A DNA stretch of 62,090 nt from Rhodobacter sp. (GCA_027484985.1 JAIXRW010000003.1:1-62090), one strand, 5' to 3'; shown: positions 16,506-24,716, counted from the stretch's first letter. Translations and numbers: made by a program. The notes: a model not told the origin generated them from the sequence alone.

Positions 16506-17522
16506 ATGCCGGGGATCGAGTCAAACGCCGTTGAGCCGACCAAGGATGAATTGCGCGGGCTGTCGGGCATGGCACGCGCGCTGCGGCTGGCGCCGAGCTA
16601 TGGGCTGGTCATTCTGATGTTCGGGCTGATCGTGCTGTTTTCGGTGCTGCTGCCCGACACGTTCCCGACCGTGCTGAACCTGCGGGCCATTCTGTCGGAC
16701 AAGGCGATTATCGCGCTGTTGTCGCTGGCCGCGATGGTGCCGATGGTTTCGGGGCGGATCGACCTGACGGTGGGTTACGGGATCGTGCTGTGGCACATTC
16801 TGGCGATTTCGTTGCAGACGCAGATGGGGCTGCCCTGGCCTGTGGCTGTGGGGATCGTGCTGTGCCTTGGCGTGGGGACCGGAGTTCTGAACGGGATTCT
16901 GGTCGAGGTGGCGCGGATCGACAGTTTCATCGCCACGCTGGGCACGGGGACGGTGCTGTATGCGCTGGCGCTGTGGCATACGGGCGGGCGGCAGATGGTG
17001 GGCGTGTTGCCGGACGGGTTTTACGCGCTGAACGGAACCTTCGTATTCGGCCTGCCGATCACGGCCTATTACGTGGTGGCGATCACGTTCCTGATGTGGA
17101 TCGTGCTGGAATACACGCCCGTGGGGCGGTTCCTTTATGCCATCGGGGCGAACCAGCGGGCGGCGGAACTGAACGGGATACCGACGCGGAAATATGTGAT
17201 CGGGGCCTTTGTCACATCGGGGCTGATGACGGCGGTGGCGGGGGTCTTGCTCGCGTCAAAGCTGCGGATCGGGCAGGCGAGCGTGGGGCTGGAGTTCCTG
17301 CTGCCCGCGCTGGTGGGGGCGTTCCTTGGTTCGACCACCATCAAGCCCGGACGGGTGAATGTGTGGGGCACCATTGTGGGGGTGATGATCCTTGCGGTGG
17401 GGATTTCCGGCATCCAGCAATTCGGCGGGTCGTTCTGGGTGGAGCCGATGTTCAACGGCACCACCCTGCTGATCGCCATCGGCATCGCAGGCTACGCGCA
17501 GCGCAAGAAGGGGCGGGCCTGA
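16506..17522 (+). CDS. Sugar ABC importer, permease
   Basis: The 338-residue inner-membrane protein has about 8-10 hydrophobic segments and the RbsC-type signature: DLTVGYGIVL, the cytoplasmic loop RFLYAIGANQRAAELNGIPT and ALVGAFLGSTTIKPGRVNVW. Only one permease gene is present, so it should work as a homodimer, as in the ribose family. The ATG at 16506 follows GGAAGAAAG; an in-frame start at 16482 overlaps the ATPase gene and lacks a ribosome binding site. Confidence 0.92.
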   Translation: MPGIESNAVEPTKDELRGLSGMARALRLAPSYGLVILMFGLIVLFSVLLPDTFPTVLNLRAILSDKAIIALLSLAAMVPMVSGRIDLTVGYGIVLWHILAISLQTQMGLPWPVAVGIVLCLGVGTGVLNGILVEVARIDSFIATLGTGTVLYALALWHTGGRQMVGVLPDGFYALNGTFVFGLPITAYYVVAITFLMWIVLEYTPVGRFLYAIGANQRAAELNGIPTRKYVIGAFVTSGLMTAVAGVLLASKLRIGQASVGLEFLLPALVGAFLGSTTIKPGRVNVWGTIVGVMILAVGISGIQQFGGSFWVEPMFNGTTLLIAIGIAGYAQRKKGRA

Positions 17523-17556
17523 CGGTTTACGCGTTAACGTTCCAAGGGAGGGACAC

Positions 17557-18645
17557 ATGCTGAGAAGAACCTTTACGGCCTCGGTCTTCGCCATGATGGC
17601 GGCGATGCCGGCCTTTGCCGACGCGATTTCGGACGCGATGGCGGATGTGCAGAAATATGCGGGCCAGAAAACCGTTTGGGACGGGCCGACCACCGGCCCC
17701 AAGGCGGCGGAAGGCAAGAAGATCGTCGTGCTGGCCGCCGACATGAAGAATGGCGGCGTGCTGGGCGTGGCCAATGGCGTGCAGGAAGCGGCGGCCAAGA
17801 TCGGCTGGGAAGTGACCGTGCTGGATGGCGCCGGATCGGTGCAAAGCCGCGCGGGGGCATTCGGGCAGGCGCTGGCGCTGAAGCCTGACGGGATCATCAT
17901 CGACGGGTTCGACGCGGTCGAGCAGCAGGCATCGCTGGATCAGGCCAAGGCGGCGGGGATTCCGATGGTCAGCTGGCATGCCGGCCCCGTGATCGGGCCG
18001 GATGAAAAGACGGGGCTGTTCACCAACGTTTCAACCGATGCGATGGAAGTGTCGGCGGCGGCGGCCAAATGGGCCTTTGCCGATGCGGGCGGCAAGCCGG
18101 GCGTGGTGATCTTTACCGACAGCACCTATGCCATCGCGATTGCCAAGGCCGACAAGATCAAGGAGACGATCGAGGCGCTTGGCGGGACGGTGCTGGAATA
18201 TGTCGATACGCCGATTGCAGAAACCTCGACCCGGATGCCTTCGTTGACCACCGCTCTGCTCCAGAAGTACGGCGACAAGTGGACCCATGCGCTGGCGATC
18301 AACGACATCTATTTCGACTTCATGGGCCCTGCCCTTGCGGCGGCCGGTGTGGCGGGTGATGGCGCGCCCAAGGCGGTGGCTGCGGGTGACGGTTCGGAAA
18401 GCGCCTATCAGCGCATCCGGTCGGGGCAGTATCAGGCGGTGACGGTGGCGGAACCCTTGAACCTGCAAGGCTGGCAGCTGGTGGACGAGTTGAACCGTGC
18501 GGTTCAGGGCGAGGCTTGGTCGGGCTATACCTCGCCCCTGCATGTGGTGACGAAGGCGAACATCGACTTTGACGGGGGTGACAAGAACATCTTCGATCCG
18601 GGCAACGGATACCGCGACGAATACGCCAAGATCTGGGGCAAGTAA
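17557..18645 (+). CDS. Sugar ABC importer, periplasmic binding protein
   Basis: The 362-residue protein has a signal peptide (residues 1-22, ending MPAFADA) and a type-I periplasmic binding fold. Strings include IVVLAADMKNGGVLGVANG and LALKPDGIIIDGFDAVEQQ. It delivers the sugar substrate to the permease. AAGGGAGGG precedes the ATG, and a strong terminator follows, so it closes the three-gene operon. The ligand cannot be read from sequence. Confidence 0.93.
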   Translation: MLRRTFTASVFAMMAAMPAFADAISDAMADVQKYAGQKTVWDGPTTGPKAAEGKKIVVLAADMKNGGVLGVANGVQEAAAKIGWEVTVLDGAGSVQSRAGAFGQALALKPDGIIIDGFDAVEQQASLDQAKAAGIPMVSWHAGPVIGPDEKTGLFTNVSTDAMEVSAAAAKWAFADAGGKPGVVIFTDSTYAIAIAKADKIKETIEALGGTVLEYVDTPIAETSTRMPSLTTALLQKYGDKWTHALAINDIYFDFMGPALAAAGVAGDGAPKAVAAGDGSESAYQRIRSGQYQAVTVAEPLNLQGWQLVDELNRAVQGEAWSGYTSPLHVVTKANIDFDGGDKNIFDPGNGYRDEYAKIWGK

Positions 18646-18667
18646 GACCGCCCTTTTGACGAAAGGA

Positions 18668-18695
18668 AACCCGCGGCGGTGGCCGCGGGTTTTTT
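18668..18695 (+). terminator. Rho-independent terminator of the ABC importer operon
   Basis: A perfect 10-bp stem (AACCCGCGGC / GCCGCGGGTT) with a GGTG loop is followed by a run of T, 22 bases after the binding-protein stop codon. Confidence 0.93.
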
Positions 18696-19123
18696 CATGC
18701 CAGTTGCAGTGTGGCGAGGGCGAGCAGGACATAGCGCCCGCCCTTGGCAAGGGTGACGATGGCCAGAAAGCGCCAGAGCGGTTCGCGCAGGGCCCCGGCG
18801 GCAAGGGTGAGCGGGTCGCCCACCAGCGGCAGCCATGCGCCGAACAGGCTGAGATAGCCCCAGCGGCGATACCAGCCCGTGGCGCGGTCGATGGCGGCGG
18901 GAGAGACGGGAAACCAGCGCCTGCCGCGATAGCGCATCAGGAAGCGGCCCAGAAGCCAGTTCACCACCGAGCCTGCGACATTGCCAAGGGTGGCCACCCC
19001 CACCAGCAGCCAAGGCGGCTGCGCGTCCGACAGGAGCAGCGCCACAAGCGCCGCTTCGGATTGCGCGGGGATCAGCGTGGCGGCGGCGAAGGCGATCAGG
19101 AACAGGCCGGACAGGGCAAGCAC
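18695..19123 (-). CDS. YqaA-family membrane protein (DedA/SNARE-associated type)
   Basis: This 142-residue integral membrane protein has about four hydrophobic segments and the YqaA pattern: TLIPAQSEAALVALL, ATLGNVAGSVVNWLLGRF, then YRRWGYLSLFGAWLPLVGDP. DedA-superfamily relatives help membrane lipid or proton homeostasis; YqaA itself is poorly characterised. Its stop codon lies in the T-run of the convergent terminator. It is unrelated in function to the sugar genes. Confidence 0.88.
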   Translation of the reverse strand: MLALSGLFLIAFAAATLIPAQSEAALVALLLSDAQPPWLLVGVATLGNVAGSVVNWLLGRFLMRYRGRRWFPVSPAAIDRATGWYRRWGYLSLFGAWLPLVGDPLTLAAGALREPLWRFLAIVTLAKGGRYVLLALATLQLA

Positions 19124-19147
19124 GGGATGGGCCTTTCGGGCGGCGGC

Positions 19148-19164
19148 GGGGGGGCTGACCCCCC
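19148..19164. terminator. G/C hairpin after the replication initiator gene
   Basis: GGGGGG-CTGA-CCCCCC type hairpin located ten bases past the stop of the leftward initiator gene and before yqaA. It resembles the first hairpin of the dispersed intergenic repeat, but lacks the rest of that repeat. Confidence 0.45.
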
Positions 19165-19174
19165 TGCCCTATCG

Positions 19175-19861
19175 TCAATCGGCGGTGATCACGAGGGCGC
19201 GGATGGTCGCGTCTTCGCGGCGGAGGGCGGCCAGCAGGCGGGCGCTGTGATGGGTGGTGACGAAAGTGGCGTGAAACCGGCTGGGCGCCGAGAGTTCAAG
19301 CAGGCCGCCGGTGCAGCCGGTTTCGGCCAGATGGCGGAACCATGCGGCGTATAGCGCCGGATCTTCGGCCATGAGGCGGGCCTGCGCGCGCGACCATGGC
19401 GCGCCATCGGCGGGGGGCGCGGGCAACGCCGAGGGGAAGGCCACGACATTGGTGGGCGTTGCCGCCGGGGCGGCGGGGCCCTGCATGCGGTCGAGGAAGT
19501 CGGGGCCGACGGCGGGCCATGCGGGGGCGGTGGCGGCAAGGATGGCGGCAAGGTCAAGGCCATGCACGGCCACCCTGCCCCGCACCGCCGCGCGTTTCTG
19601 CACCAGCCAGCCAAGCGCGCGCAGCCGCGCGATATCGCGTTTGACGGTGCGTTCATCGACCGACCACAGCGCCGCGATTTCGCGCTGGCCCACGGTGATT
19701 TCATCATTCTGCCAGTTGTAGCGCGCCACGATCAGCGTGATGAGCCGCAGCACGAGCCGTTGCAGGTGCTTGTCACCCTGACAGGCAAAGGCCCCAAGTG
19801 CTGTGAGCAGGTCGTATTTGCGGGAAGCCGCCTGTCGCCCAACAGGCCTGACGATCTGCAT
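19175..19861 (-). CDS. DnaA-like plasmid replication initiator
   Basis: The 228-residue protein has a winged-helix-like N-terminal part (residues 20-90: KHLQRLVLRLITLIVARYNW, then ALWSVDERTVKRDIARLRAL). Its C-terminal part (150-228) closely follows DnaA domain I: AAWFRHLAETG, LLELSAPSRFHATFV, HHSARLLAALRR. This is the layout of the DnaA-like replicases known from Rhodobacterales plasmids. I chose ATG 19861; 78 in-frame codons further upstream run into the origin-like region. It diverges from parAB across 514 bases that carry short repeats, as expected for an initiator next to its origin. Confidence 0.8.
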   Translation of the reverse strand: MQIVRPVGRQAASRKYDLLTALGAFACQGDKHLQRLVLRLITLIVARYNWQNDEITVGQREIAALWSVDERTVKRDIARLRALGWLVQKRAAVRGRVAVHGLDLAAILAATAPAWPAVGPDFLDRMQGPAAPAATPTNVVAFPSALPAPPADGAPWSRAQARLMAEDPALYAAWFRHLAETGCTGGLLELSAPSRFHATFVTTHHSARLLAALRREDATIRALVITAD

Positions 19862-20375
19862 GCCCTGTGCCCTTGCCCCTGAACCCGCCCTGCGGCGGGC
19901 GCTGCCCCTGCCCTGTCTTTGCCCGCATCGGGGGGTGAATACCCCGCTGTGGCGGCCGGTGCCCGTTATCTCGGTGTTTTTCCCGACCTTGGGGTGATTT
20001 GCGTCCTGTTTTACGATTCTGTCAAGGGAAAGCTGCCATGCGGGCTGGAGCGGGGGTGCTGACTGCAAAAACCCGACAGGAAAAAACTGGTTCAATGGTA
20101 TTAGGGGACGGGTTGGATGTCACCCCGTTTGTCGATGATGTCACCCCAACTGCGGGTAGGTGGGTGGGGGTGTCACCCCAAGATGGGACGGTTTCGGCGG
20201 CAAAGGGGCGGAGCGGGCAGCGAATCGGTTGGCGTGGTTCGGGCGGGGCTTTGGGGCTGCGGCGGTTGGGGTTTGGCGGTGTCAGGCTTTCCCCGCGGGG
20301 AAAGGTGATCTGATCATAAAGGGGTTTGATCGAAATGCAAATTCGGCGTAATTTCGAAAACAACAGGAATTAACA
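19862..20375. other. Probable replication origin/incompatibility region
   Basis: This gene-free region lies between the divergent initiator and parA. It contains TGTCACCCC at 20118-20126, 20139-20147 and 20171-20179; the first two are 21 bp apart, as iterons usually are. Inverted copies of the core, GGGGTGA, occur at 19932 and 19991. An AT-rich stretch (20306-20375) and a parS-like palindrome precede parA. I found no exact DnaA box. Confidence 0.65.
20287..20304. promoter_or_regulatory. parS-like palindrome, copy 1
   Basis: CTTTCCCCGCGGGGAAAG is a perfect 18-bp palindrome 71 bases before parA. The same core recurs inside parA and directly after parB, which fits centromere sites bound by the ParB encoded here. 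Confidence 0.78.
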
Positions 20376-21695
20376 ATGAGGCAGCAGATGTTCACCCACC
20401 GCGACCTGCAAGAGCTGCGGGATACCTCGCTCAAGATGCAGGGATGGATCCGGAAGCAGACCTTTTCGCCGCAGATGGAAAAGACGCTGCGGCGGTTTTC
20501 AAGCTGGGAGGTTTCGGAGCTGATCTTCAAGGTGAACCAATCGACCTTTCGCGGGCGGCTGGCGATGGACCCCGCCCTGCCGGATGGCGAGGTCGAGGAG
20601 GATGGCCGCCAGCGTTGGTTTTCCTTGGACGAGATCAACGCCATGCGGCGCAAGATGAAGGTCAACCGCAAAAGCCTGTTGCCGCACCGGCCGGCGGGAA
20701 AGCGGGCGATCCGCGTGGCGGTGGCGAATTTCAAGGGCGGTGCGGGCAAATCGACGGTGGCGCTGCACTTTGCCCATGCGGCGGCGCTGGACGGATACCG
20801 CGTGCTGTGCGTGGATTTCGACCCGCAGGCGACGCTGAGCCATTCGATGGGGCTTTCGGATGTCAACGAGGAACACACCGTCTGGGGCATCATGGCGCGC
20901 GATCTGGTGCATGAGACCGACCGCATGAACCGCGCGGCGCACGGGGCCGAAAGCGGGGCCGCGCTGCCCCGCCGCAAGCTGCCCGCCAGCATTACCGAGA
21001 TGGGTCTGGGTGACCTGCGCGCGCCCGATTTCATCAAGCCGACCTGCTGGAGCACGATCGACATCGTGCCGTCCTGTGCCAATGCGGCCTTTGTCGAATT
21101 TGCGAGCGCGCAGTACCGGCACATGAACCCCGATTGGAGTTTCTTTGCCGCCGTGTCGCGCTGGCTGGACCAGTTGCCCGACGATGCCTATGACATGATC
21201 ATCTTCGATTGCCCGCCCGCGATTGGATACCAGTCGATGAACGCGGTGTTTGCGGCGGATGTTTTGTATATTCCGTCTGGTCCCGGCTATTGGGAATACG
21301 ATTCGACCACCAGTTTCATCGGGCAGTTGTCGGAAGCCCTGGGCGATTTGTCGGCGGGGTTCGAGGCGCAATTCCCCGCGGGGAAAATGCCGCTGCCCAA
21401 GGCGTTTCTGGATATCCGGTTCCTGCTGACGCGGTATGAGCCGGGGAACGATTTGCACCGCGCCATGTTCGACGCGTTCCGCAAGGTGTTTGGTGATCGG
21501 GTGACCGAGCATCCGATCGAGCATACGCGGGCGGTGGAACAGTCGAACCGCTTTCTGTCGTCGGTTTACGAGATCGATTACCGTGACATGACGCGCGAGA
21601 CGTGGCGGCGGGCGCGGGCCACGTTCGATGCGGCCTATGAGGAGTTCCGCACCAATGTCTGTGCGGCGTGGGACAAGCTGGAGGATAAGGCATGA
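20376..21695 (+). CDS. parA: ParA, partition ATPase of a plasmid-type replicon
   Basis: The 439-residue protein has a DNA-binding N-terminal extension (residues 1-105, with a WFSLDEINAMRRKMK MerR/HTH-like end), then the ParA ATPase: deviant Walker A FKGGAGKSTVALHFAHAAA, VDFDPQATLS, and IIFDCPPAIG. The long N-terminus marks it as plasmid-type (type Ia-like) ParA, which also represses its own operon. AGGAATTAACA precedes the ATG. It overlaps parB by four bases. Confidence 0.93.
   Translation: MRQQMFTHRDLQELRDTSLKMQGWIRKQTFSPQMEKTLRRFSSWEVSELIFKVNQSTFRGRLAMDPALPDGEVEEDGRQRWFSLDEINAMRRKMKVNRKSLLPHRPAGKRAIRVAVANFKGGAGKSTVALHFAHAAALDGYRVLCVDFDPQATLSHSMGLSDVNEEHTVWGIMARDLVHETDRMNRAAHGAESGAALPRRKLPASITEMGLGDLRAPDFIKPTCWSTIDIVPSCANAAFVEFASAQYRHMNPDWSFFAAVSRWLDQLPDDAYDMIIFDCPPAIGYQSMNAVFAADVLYIPSGPGYWEYDSTTSFIGQLSEALGDLSAGFEAQFPAGKMPLPKAFLDIRFLLTRYEPGNDLHRAMFDAFRKVFGDRVTEHPIEHTRAVEQSNRFLSSVYEIDYRDMTRETWRRARATFDAAYEEFRTNVCAAWDKLEDKA
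21372..21385. promoter_or_regulatory. parS-like palindrome, copy 2 (inside parA)
   Basis: TTCCCCGCGGGGAA, a perfect 14-bp palindrome sharing the core of copies 1 and 3, lies within the parA coding sequence where it encodes FPAGK. Confidence 0.6.
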
Positions 21696-22765
21696 CCAAG
21701 AAGCGCCGGATCTTCGATATCGATCTGCCGGATGAGGATGTGCCCGCGCCAGTGACAAGTTCGGGCGGGCTGCGGCGGGGGCCGATGGCCACGGCGATTG
21801 GCGAGAATGCGGAAAGCCTGCGCCAGCGCGAGCAGACCGAGGCCGCGATCAGGGCCGAGAATGACAGCCTGGCGCATGAATTCGTGCGGCTGAAAAAGCT
21901 GGGGCTGGTGGTCGATATGATCCCCGTCGAGGCGGTGCAGACGACCAAGCTGATCCGTGACCGGTCGGCGCGGGTGGATGCCGATCTGGACGACCTGAAG
22001 GCGTCGATCAAGGCGTTGGGACTGTCGAACCCGATCAGGGTCGAACAGGTGGGCGAGGGGCGGTACGAGCTGGTGCAGGGTTGGCGGCGGCTGGCGGCCT
22101 ATCGCGAATTGCTGGCCGAAACGGGGGACGCGGCTTATGCGCGGATTCCGGCAGGGCTGATGGCCAAGGGCGAATCGCTGGATGGCCTGTACCGGCGGAT
22201 GGTGGACGAGAACATGGTTCGCAAAGACATCTCGTGGGCCGAGATGGCGAATCTGGCGCGGGCCTATGCCGAGGACGAGCAGACGGGGTGCCGCGATCTG
22301 GATCAGGCGGTGAACGTGCTGTTTGCCACGGCCAATCCGCAAAAGCGCAGCTATGTGCGGCGCTTTGCCTTTTTGATGCGGGCGATGGACCGGTCGCTTG
22401 ACCATGCCGAGGCGATTCCGCGGCAATTGGGCCTGTCGGTGGCGAACCGGATCGAGAACGAGGCGGGGTCGGCTGCTGTGCTGGCGCGGACGCTGGCGGC
22501 TGCACCGGGGCGCAGTGCCGAGGCGGAACTGGCGATCTTGCGCGCCTTTGCCGAAGGCGGGGCTGCCGAGGCGCCGGTGCGGGGTGGTGGCGGCGGGGCG
22601 GCCAAACGCGGCAAGACCACGCTGCGCCTGCCGATGGCGGGGGGCGAGGTGAAATGCACCGCCGCTGCCGGACGGGTGGAATTGCGGCTGGACCGCGATT
22701 TTTCGGCCATCGAGCGTGATCGGCTGGAAGCGGCGGTCGAGGCGTTCTTTGCCGCCTTGGACTGA
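21692..22765 (+). CDS. parB: ParB, centromere-binding partition protein
   Basis: The 357-residue protein has the ParB/Spo0J N-terminal box (IPVEAVQTTKLIRDR, then SIKALGLSNPIRVEQVGEGR, ELVQGWRRLAAYREL). A central helix-turn-helix domain follows (NMVRKDISWAEMANLARAYA), then a C-terminal dimerisation part. It binds parS and, with ParA, segregates the replicon. It overlaps parA and is followed one base later by a parS-like palindrome. Confidence 0.92.
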   Translation: MTKKRRIFDIDLPDEDVPAPVTSSGGLRRGPMATAIGENAESLRQREQTEAAIRAENDSLAHEFVRLKKLGLVVDMIPVEAVQTTKLIRDRSARVDADLDDLKASIKALGLSNPIRVEQVGEGRYELVQGWRRLAAYRELLAETGDAAYARIPAGLMAKGESLDGLYRRMVDENMVRKDISWAEMANLARAYAEDEQTGCRDLDQAVNVLFATANPQKRSYVRRFAFLMRAMDRSLDHAEAIPRQLGLSVANRIENEAGSAAVLARTLAAAPGRSAEAELAILRAFAEGGAAEAPVRGGGGGAAKRGKTTLRLPMAGGEVKCTAAAGRVELRLDRDFSAIERDRLEAAVEAFFAALD

Positions 22766-22781
22766 TTTCCCCGCGGGGAAA
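22766..22781. promoter_or_regulatory. parS-like palindrome, copy 3
   Basis: TTTCCCCGCGGGGAAA, a perfect 16-bp palindrome beginning immediately after the parB stop codon; same core as the sites at 20287 and 21372. Confidence 0.75.
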
Positions 22782-22875
22782 GGGCAGGGCGCGCCAGTCG
22801 GGCGCGCCCTTCTTGTTTGGTAATGCAGATTTGCTATATTGCATTGCATGACGCAAAATCGCATTGGAGCGGGGC

Positions 22876-23118
22876 ATGCAGGAATCGACCGTGACGATAC
22901 GGGGCCAGACCACCCTGCCGCGCGATGTGCGGCAGGCGCTGGGGCTGCAACCCGGTGACAAGCTGCGCTATCTGGTGCTGGAAGGCGGCGAGGTGCGGAT
23001 CCTGCGAACGCGGCCCGTGGCCGAGTTGGCGGGGATGCTGGCGCGCGAGGGGGCGAGGCCCGTGACGCTGGACGAGATGGAGCAGGCCATAGCCGCGGGC
23101 GGGGCAGGCGAGCCTTGA
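22876..23118 (+). CDS. AbrB/VapB-type antitoxin
   Basis: The 80-residue protein begins with a SpoVT/AbrB swapped-hairpin DNA-binding domain (VTIRGQTTLPRDVRQALGLQ, PGDKLRYLVLEGGEV) and ends in a short toxin-binding tail. GGAGCGGGGC precedes the ATG at 22876. It overlaps the PIN toxin gene by four bases. It should neutralise the toxin and repress the operon; the AT-richer stretch 22818-22860 upstream is the probable promoter/operator. Confidence 0.9.
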   Translation: MQESTVTIRGQTTLPRDVRQALGLQPGDKLRYLVLEGGEVRILRTRPVAELAGMLAREGARPVTLDEMEQAIAAGGAGEP

Positions 23119-23510
23119 TCGCCATCGATACCAATGTGCTGGTGCGGTTTCTGACGCAGGATGACCCTGTGCAGGCGCGGCTGGCAGGCGATGTGATCGC
23201 GGGGCTGACGGCGGCGCGGCGGGGGTTTCTGGCGCGGGAAGTGGTGGTTGAAACGGTCTGGGTGCTGGAACGCGCCTATCGCTTTGGGCGGGGCGAGATT
23301 GCGCGTGCGCTGACCGCTTTGCTGGAGGCCGAGGAGATCGAGGTGGAAGAGGCGGACCGCGTGGGCGCGGCGCTGGCGGCCTATGCCAAGGGCGGGGCGG
23401 GGTTTTCGGACCATATGATCCGGTTGGCCGCTGCGGCGCGGGGCTGCGGTGAGGTGGTTACTTTCGACGCGGGTTTTGCGCGGTCGCCGGGGGTACGGCT
23501 GCTGGTTTAG
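23115..23510 (+). CDS. vapC: VapC-type PIN-domain ribonuclease toxin
   Basis: The 131-residue PIN protein has the four acidic positions of the family: Asp in IAIDTNVLVR, Glu in VVVETVWVLE, Asp in FSDHMI and Asp in TFDAGF. VapC toxins cleave tRNA or rRNA when the antitoxin is degraded. It starts with TTG overlapping the antitoxin stop (TTGA). Placed right after parAB, the pair probably stabilises the replicon. Its end overlaps the convergent regulator gene by four bases. Confidence 0.92.
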   Translation: MIAIDTNVLVRFLTQDDPVQARLAGDVIAGLTAARRGFLAREVVVETVWVLERAYRFGRGEIARALTALLEAEEIEVEEADRVGAALAAYAKGGAGFSDHMIRLAAAARGCGEVVTFDAGFARSPGVRLLV

Positions 23511-24154
23511 ACCCAGCCCGAGCGGATGGCGTATTCGACGATCTGCCTGCGGCCCGAGATGTTGAGTTTCGAGGTGCCGCGGGCCTTGTAGGTTTCGACG
23601 GTCTTTGACGACAGCGCCAGTTCGTAGCCGATCTCTTTCAGGCTTTTGCCGCGGGCGACCGATTTCAGCACATAGGCTTCGCGTTCGGTCAGGCTGCGGG
23701 CGGGGGCGGGCGGCTGGTTGACCGGCGGCGAGGCGAGGATGGCATCGGCATAGCGCGGATCAAGGTAGATGGCGCCCGACTGCACGGCGGTGATGGCGGT
23801 GCGGAGGGCGTCGAAGCTGATGGTCTTGGACAGGAAGGCGCGGAAACCCTGGGCAAGGCAGGCGCGGGCGAGGCCAGGGTTTTCGGTCGCGGAATAGCCG
23901 ATCAGGCGGGCGGTGCCGAACAGGTGGCGCAACTGGCCGACCATGGCCTGCGGGGTCAGCGCAAATTCGGATGGATCGACGACGACGAGGTCGAAGTTGC
24001 CGGGCGCTGGATCGCGCATGCCCAGATCGGGGGTGACGGCAAGGGCGGTGGCGCGGATGCCTTCGTGGCGTTCGAGAAGGGCCGAGATGCCGCTGGCCAG
24101 AAGCGGGTTCTGGTCAAGGATCGCGATGTCGAGACTGGGTGCGCCGGTTTGCAT
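23507..24154 (-). CDS. LuxR/NarL-type response regulator
   Basis: The 215-residue protein has an N-terminal receiver-like domain (IAILDQNPLLASG, likely phosphoacceptor Asp in FDLVVVDPSEF, Lys in FLSKTISF) and a LuxR helix-turn-helix at 150-215 (LTEREAYVLKSVARGKSLKE, LSSKTVETYKA). The ATG at 24154 starts the receiver; a longer frame upstream is not supported. An exact EcfG promoter points at this gene from 24388-24364, about 210 bases upstream. That would make it a secondary regulator of the stress response. No kinase is adjacent. Confidence 0.87.
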   Translation of the reverse strand: MQTGAPSLDIAILDQNPLLASGISALLERHEGIRATALAVTPDLGMRDPAPGNFDLVVVDPSEFALTPQAMVGQLRHLFGTARLIGYSATENPGLARACLAQGFRAFLSKTISFDALRTAITAVQSGAIYLDPRYADAILASPPVNQPPAPARSLTEREAYVLKSVARGKSLKEIGYELALSSKTVETYKARGTSKLNISGRRQIVEYAIRSGWV

Positions 24155-24363
24155 GGGGCCCTCGGGGTGGGGACGATACTGGACTAATCGCGCTGGAGGG
24201 GGCGGGGTTCCGCCCGTGACGGATTTCGCCGCCGACCCGATTTGGCTGCCCGATTGCGGGCCGGTGGTGTTTGTCGGGGGGCAAGGGATGTTCCTGAGCC
24301 GATGACGGTGGAGAGCGTATCGATGGGCCTGACCCCTGAGCCGCGCGGGCCGATATGGGGGTG

Positions 24364-24388
24364 AACGCAACCATGAGTGGAATGTTCC
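24364..24388 (-). promoter_or_regulatory. EcfG promoter directed at the LuxR-type regulator
   Basis: Read leftwards, GGAAC (24388-24384), 16 bases, CGTT (24367-24364), an exact consensus. It implies a leader of about 200 bases before the regulator's ATG; I see no reading frame of substance in that leader. The stretch 24155-24464 holds only this promoter and the divergent one at 24411. Confidence 0.65.
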
Positions 24389-24410
24389 GGCTTTGGGCCG
24401 GCATGGCCGG

Positions 24411-24436
24411 GGAACCAGAGGCGCGTTGCGCCGGTT
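24411..24436 (+). promoter_or_regulatory. EcfG-like promoter of the lipoprotein gene
   Basis: GGAAC (24411-24415), 17 bases, GGTT (24433-24436), one base off the -10 consensus, ending 28 bases before the lipoprotein start. It is divergent from the EcfG promoter at 24364-24388. Confidence 0.65.
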
Positions 24437-24464
24437 TGGGACCACAGCCAAAAGGGAGATGGTC

Positions 24465-24716
24465 ATGAAGAAGCTATGTGTCGTGCTGCCGTTGGTGGCG
24501 CTGCTGGCCGGTTGCGAAACGCCGCAGCAGAACGCGCTGGCCGGAGCGGCGGCGGGGGCGGTGATCGGGTCGGCGGTGGCCGAGGACGATCTGACAGGCG
24601 CGGTGATCGGCGGTGTGGCCGGTGCGGCGGCGGGGTCGATGATCGGGCGCAACACGGCCGGGCAGTGCCTGTACCGGCGGATGGATGGCACGACCTTTAC
24701 CGCCGCCTGCCGGTAG
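24465..24716 (+). CDS. Small glycine-zipper lipoprotein
   Basis: The 83-residue protein has a lipoprotein signal (MKKLCVVLPLVALLAGC, lipobox LLAG-Cys). Two glycine-zipper segments follow (GAAAGAVIGSAVA and GAVIGGVAGAAAGSMIG) and a short Cys-bearing tail. Such envelope lipoproteins are commonly stress-induced; their function is unknown. The ATG at 24465 follows AGGGAG at a suitable distance. An EcfG-like promoter lies just upstream and a strong terminator follows, so it is a single-gene unit. Confidence 0.85.
   Translation: MKKLCVVLPLVALLAGCETPQQNALAGAAAGAVIGSAVAEDDLTGAVIGGVAGAAAGSMIGRNTAGQCLYRRMDGTTFTAACR

Noticed and set aside
19862..20375. Upstream extension of the DnaA-like initiator to 20095
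   Set aside because: The extra 78 residues are Arg/Gly-rich and unconserved, and overlap the repeat-bearing origin region; the ATG at 19861 has a plausible ribosome binding site.
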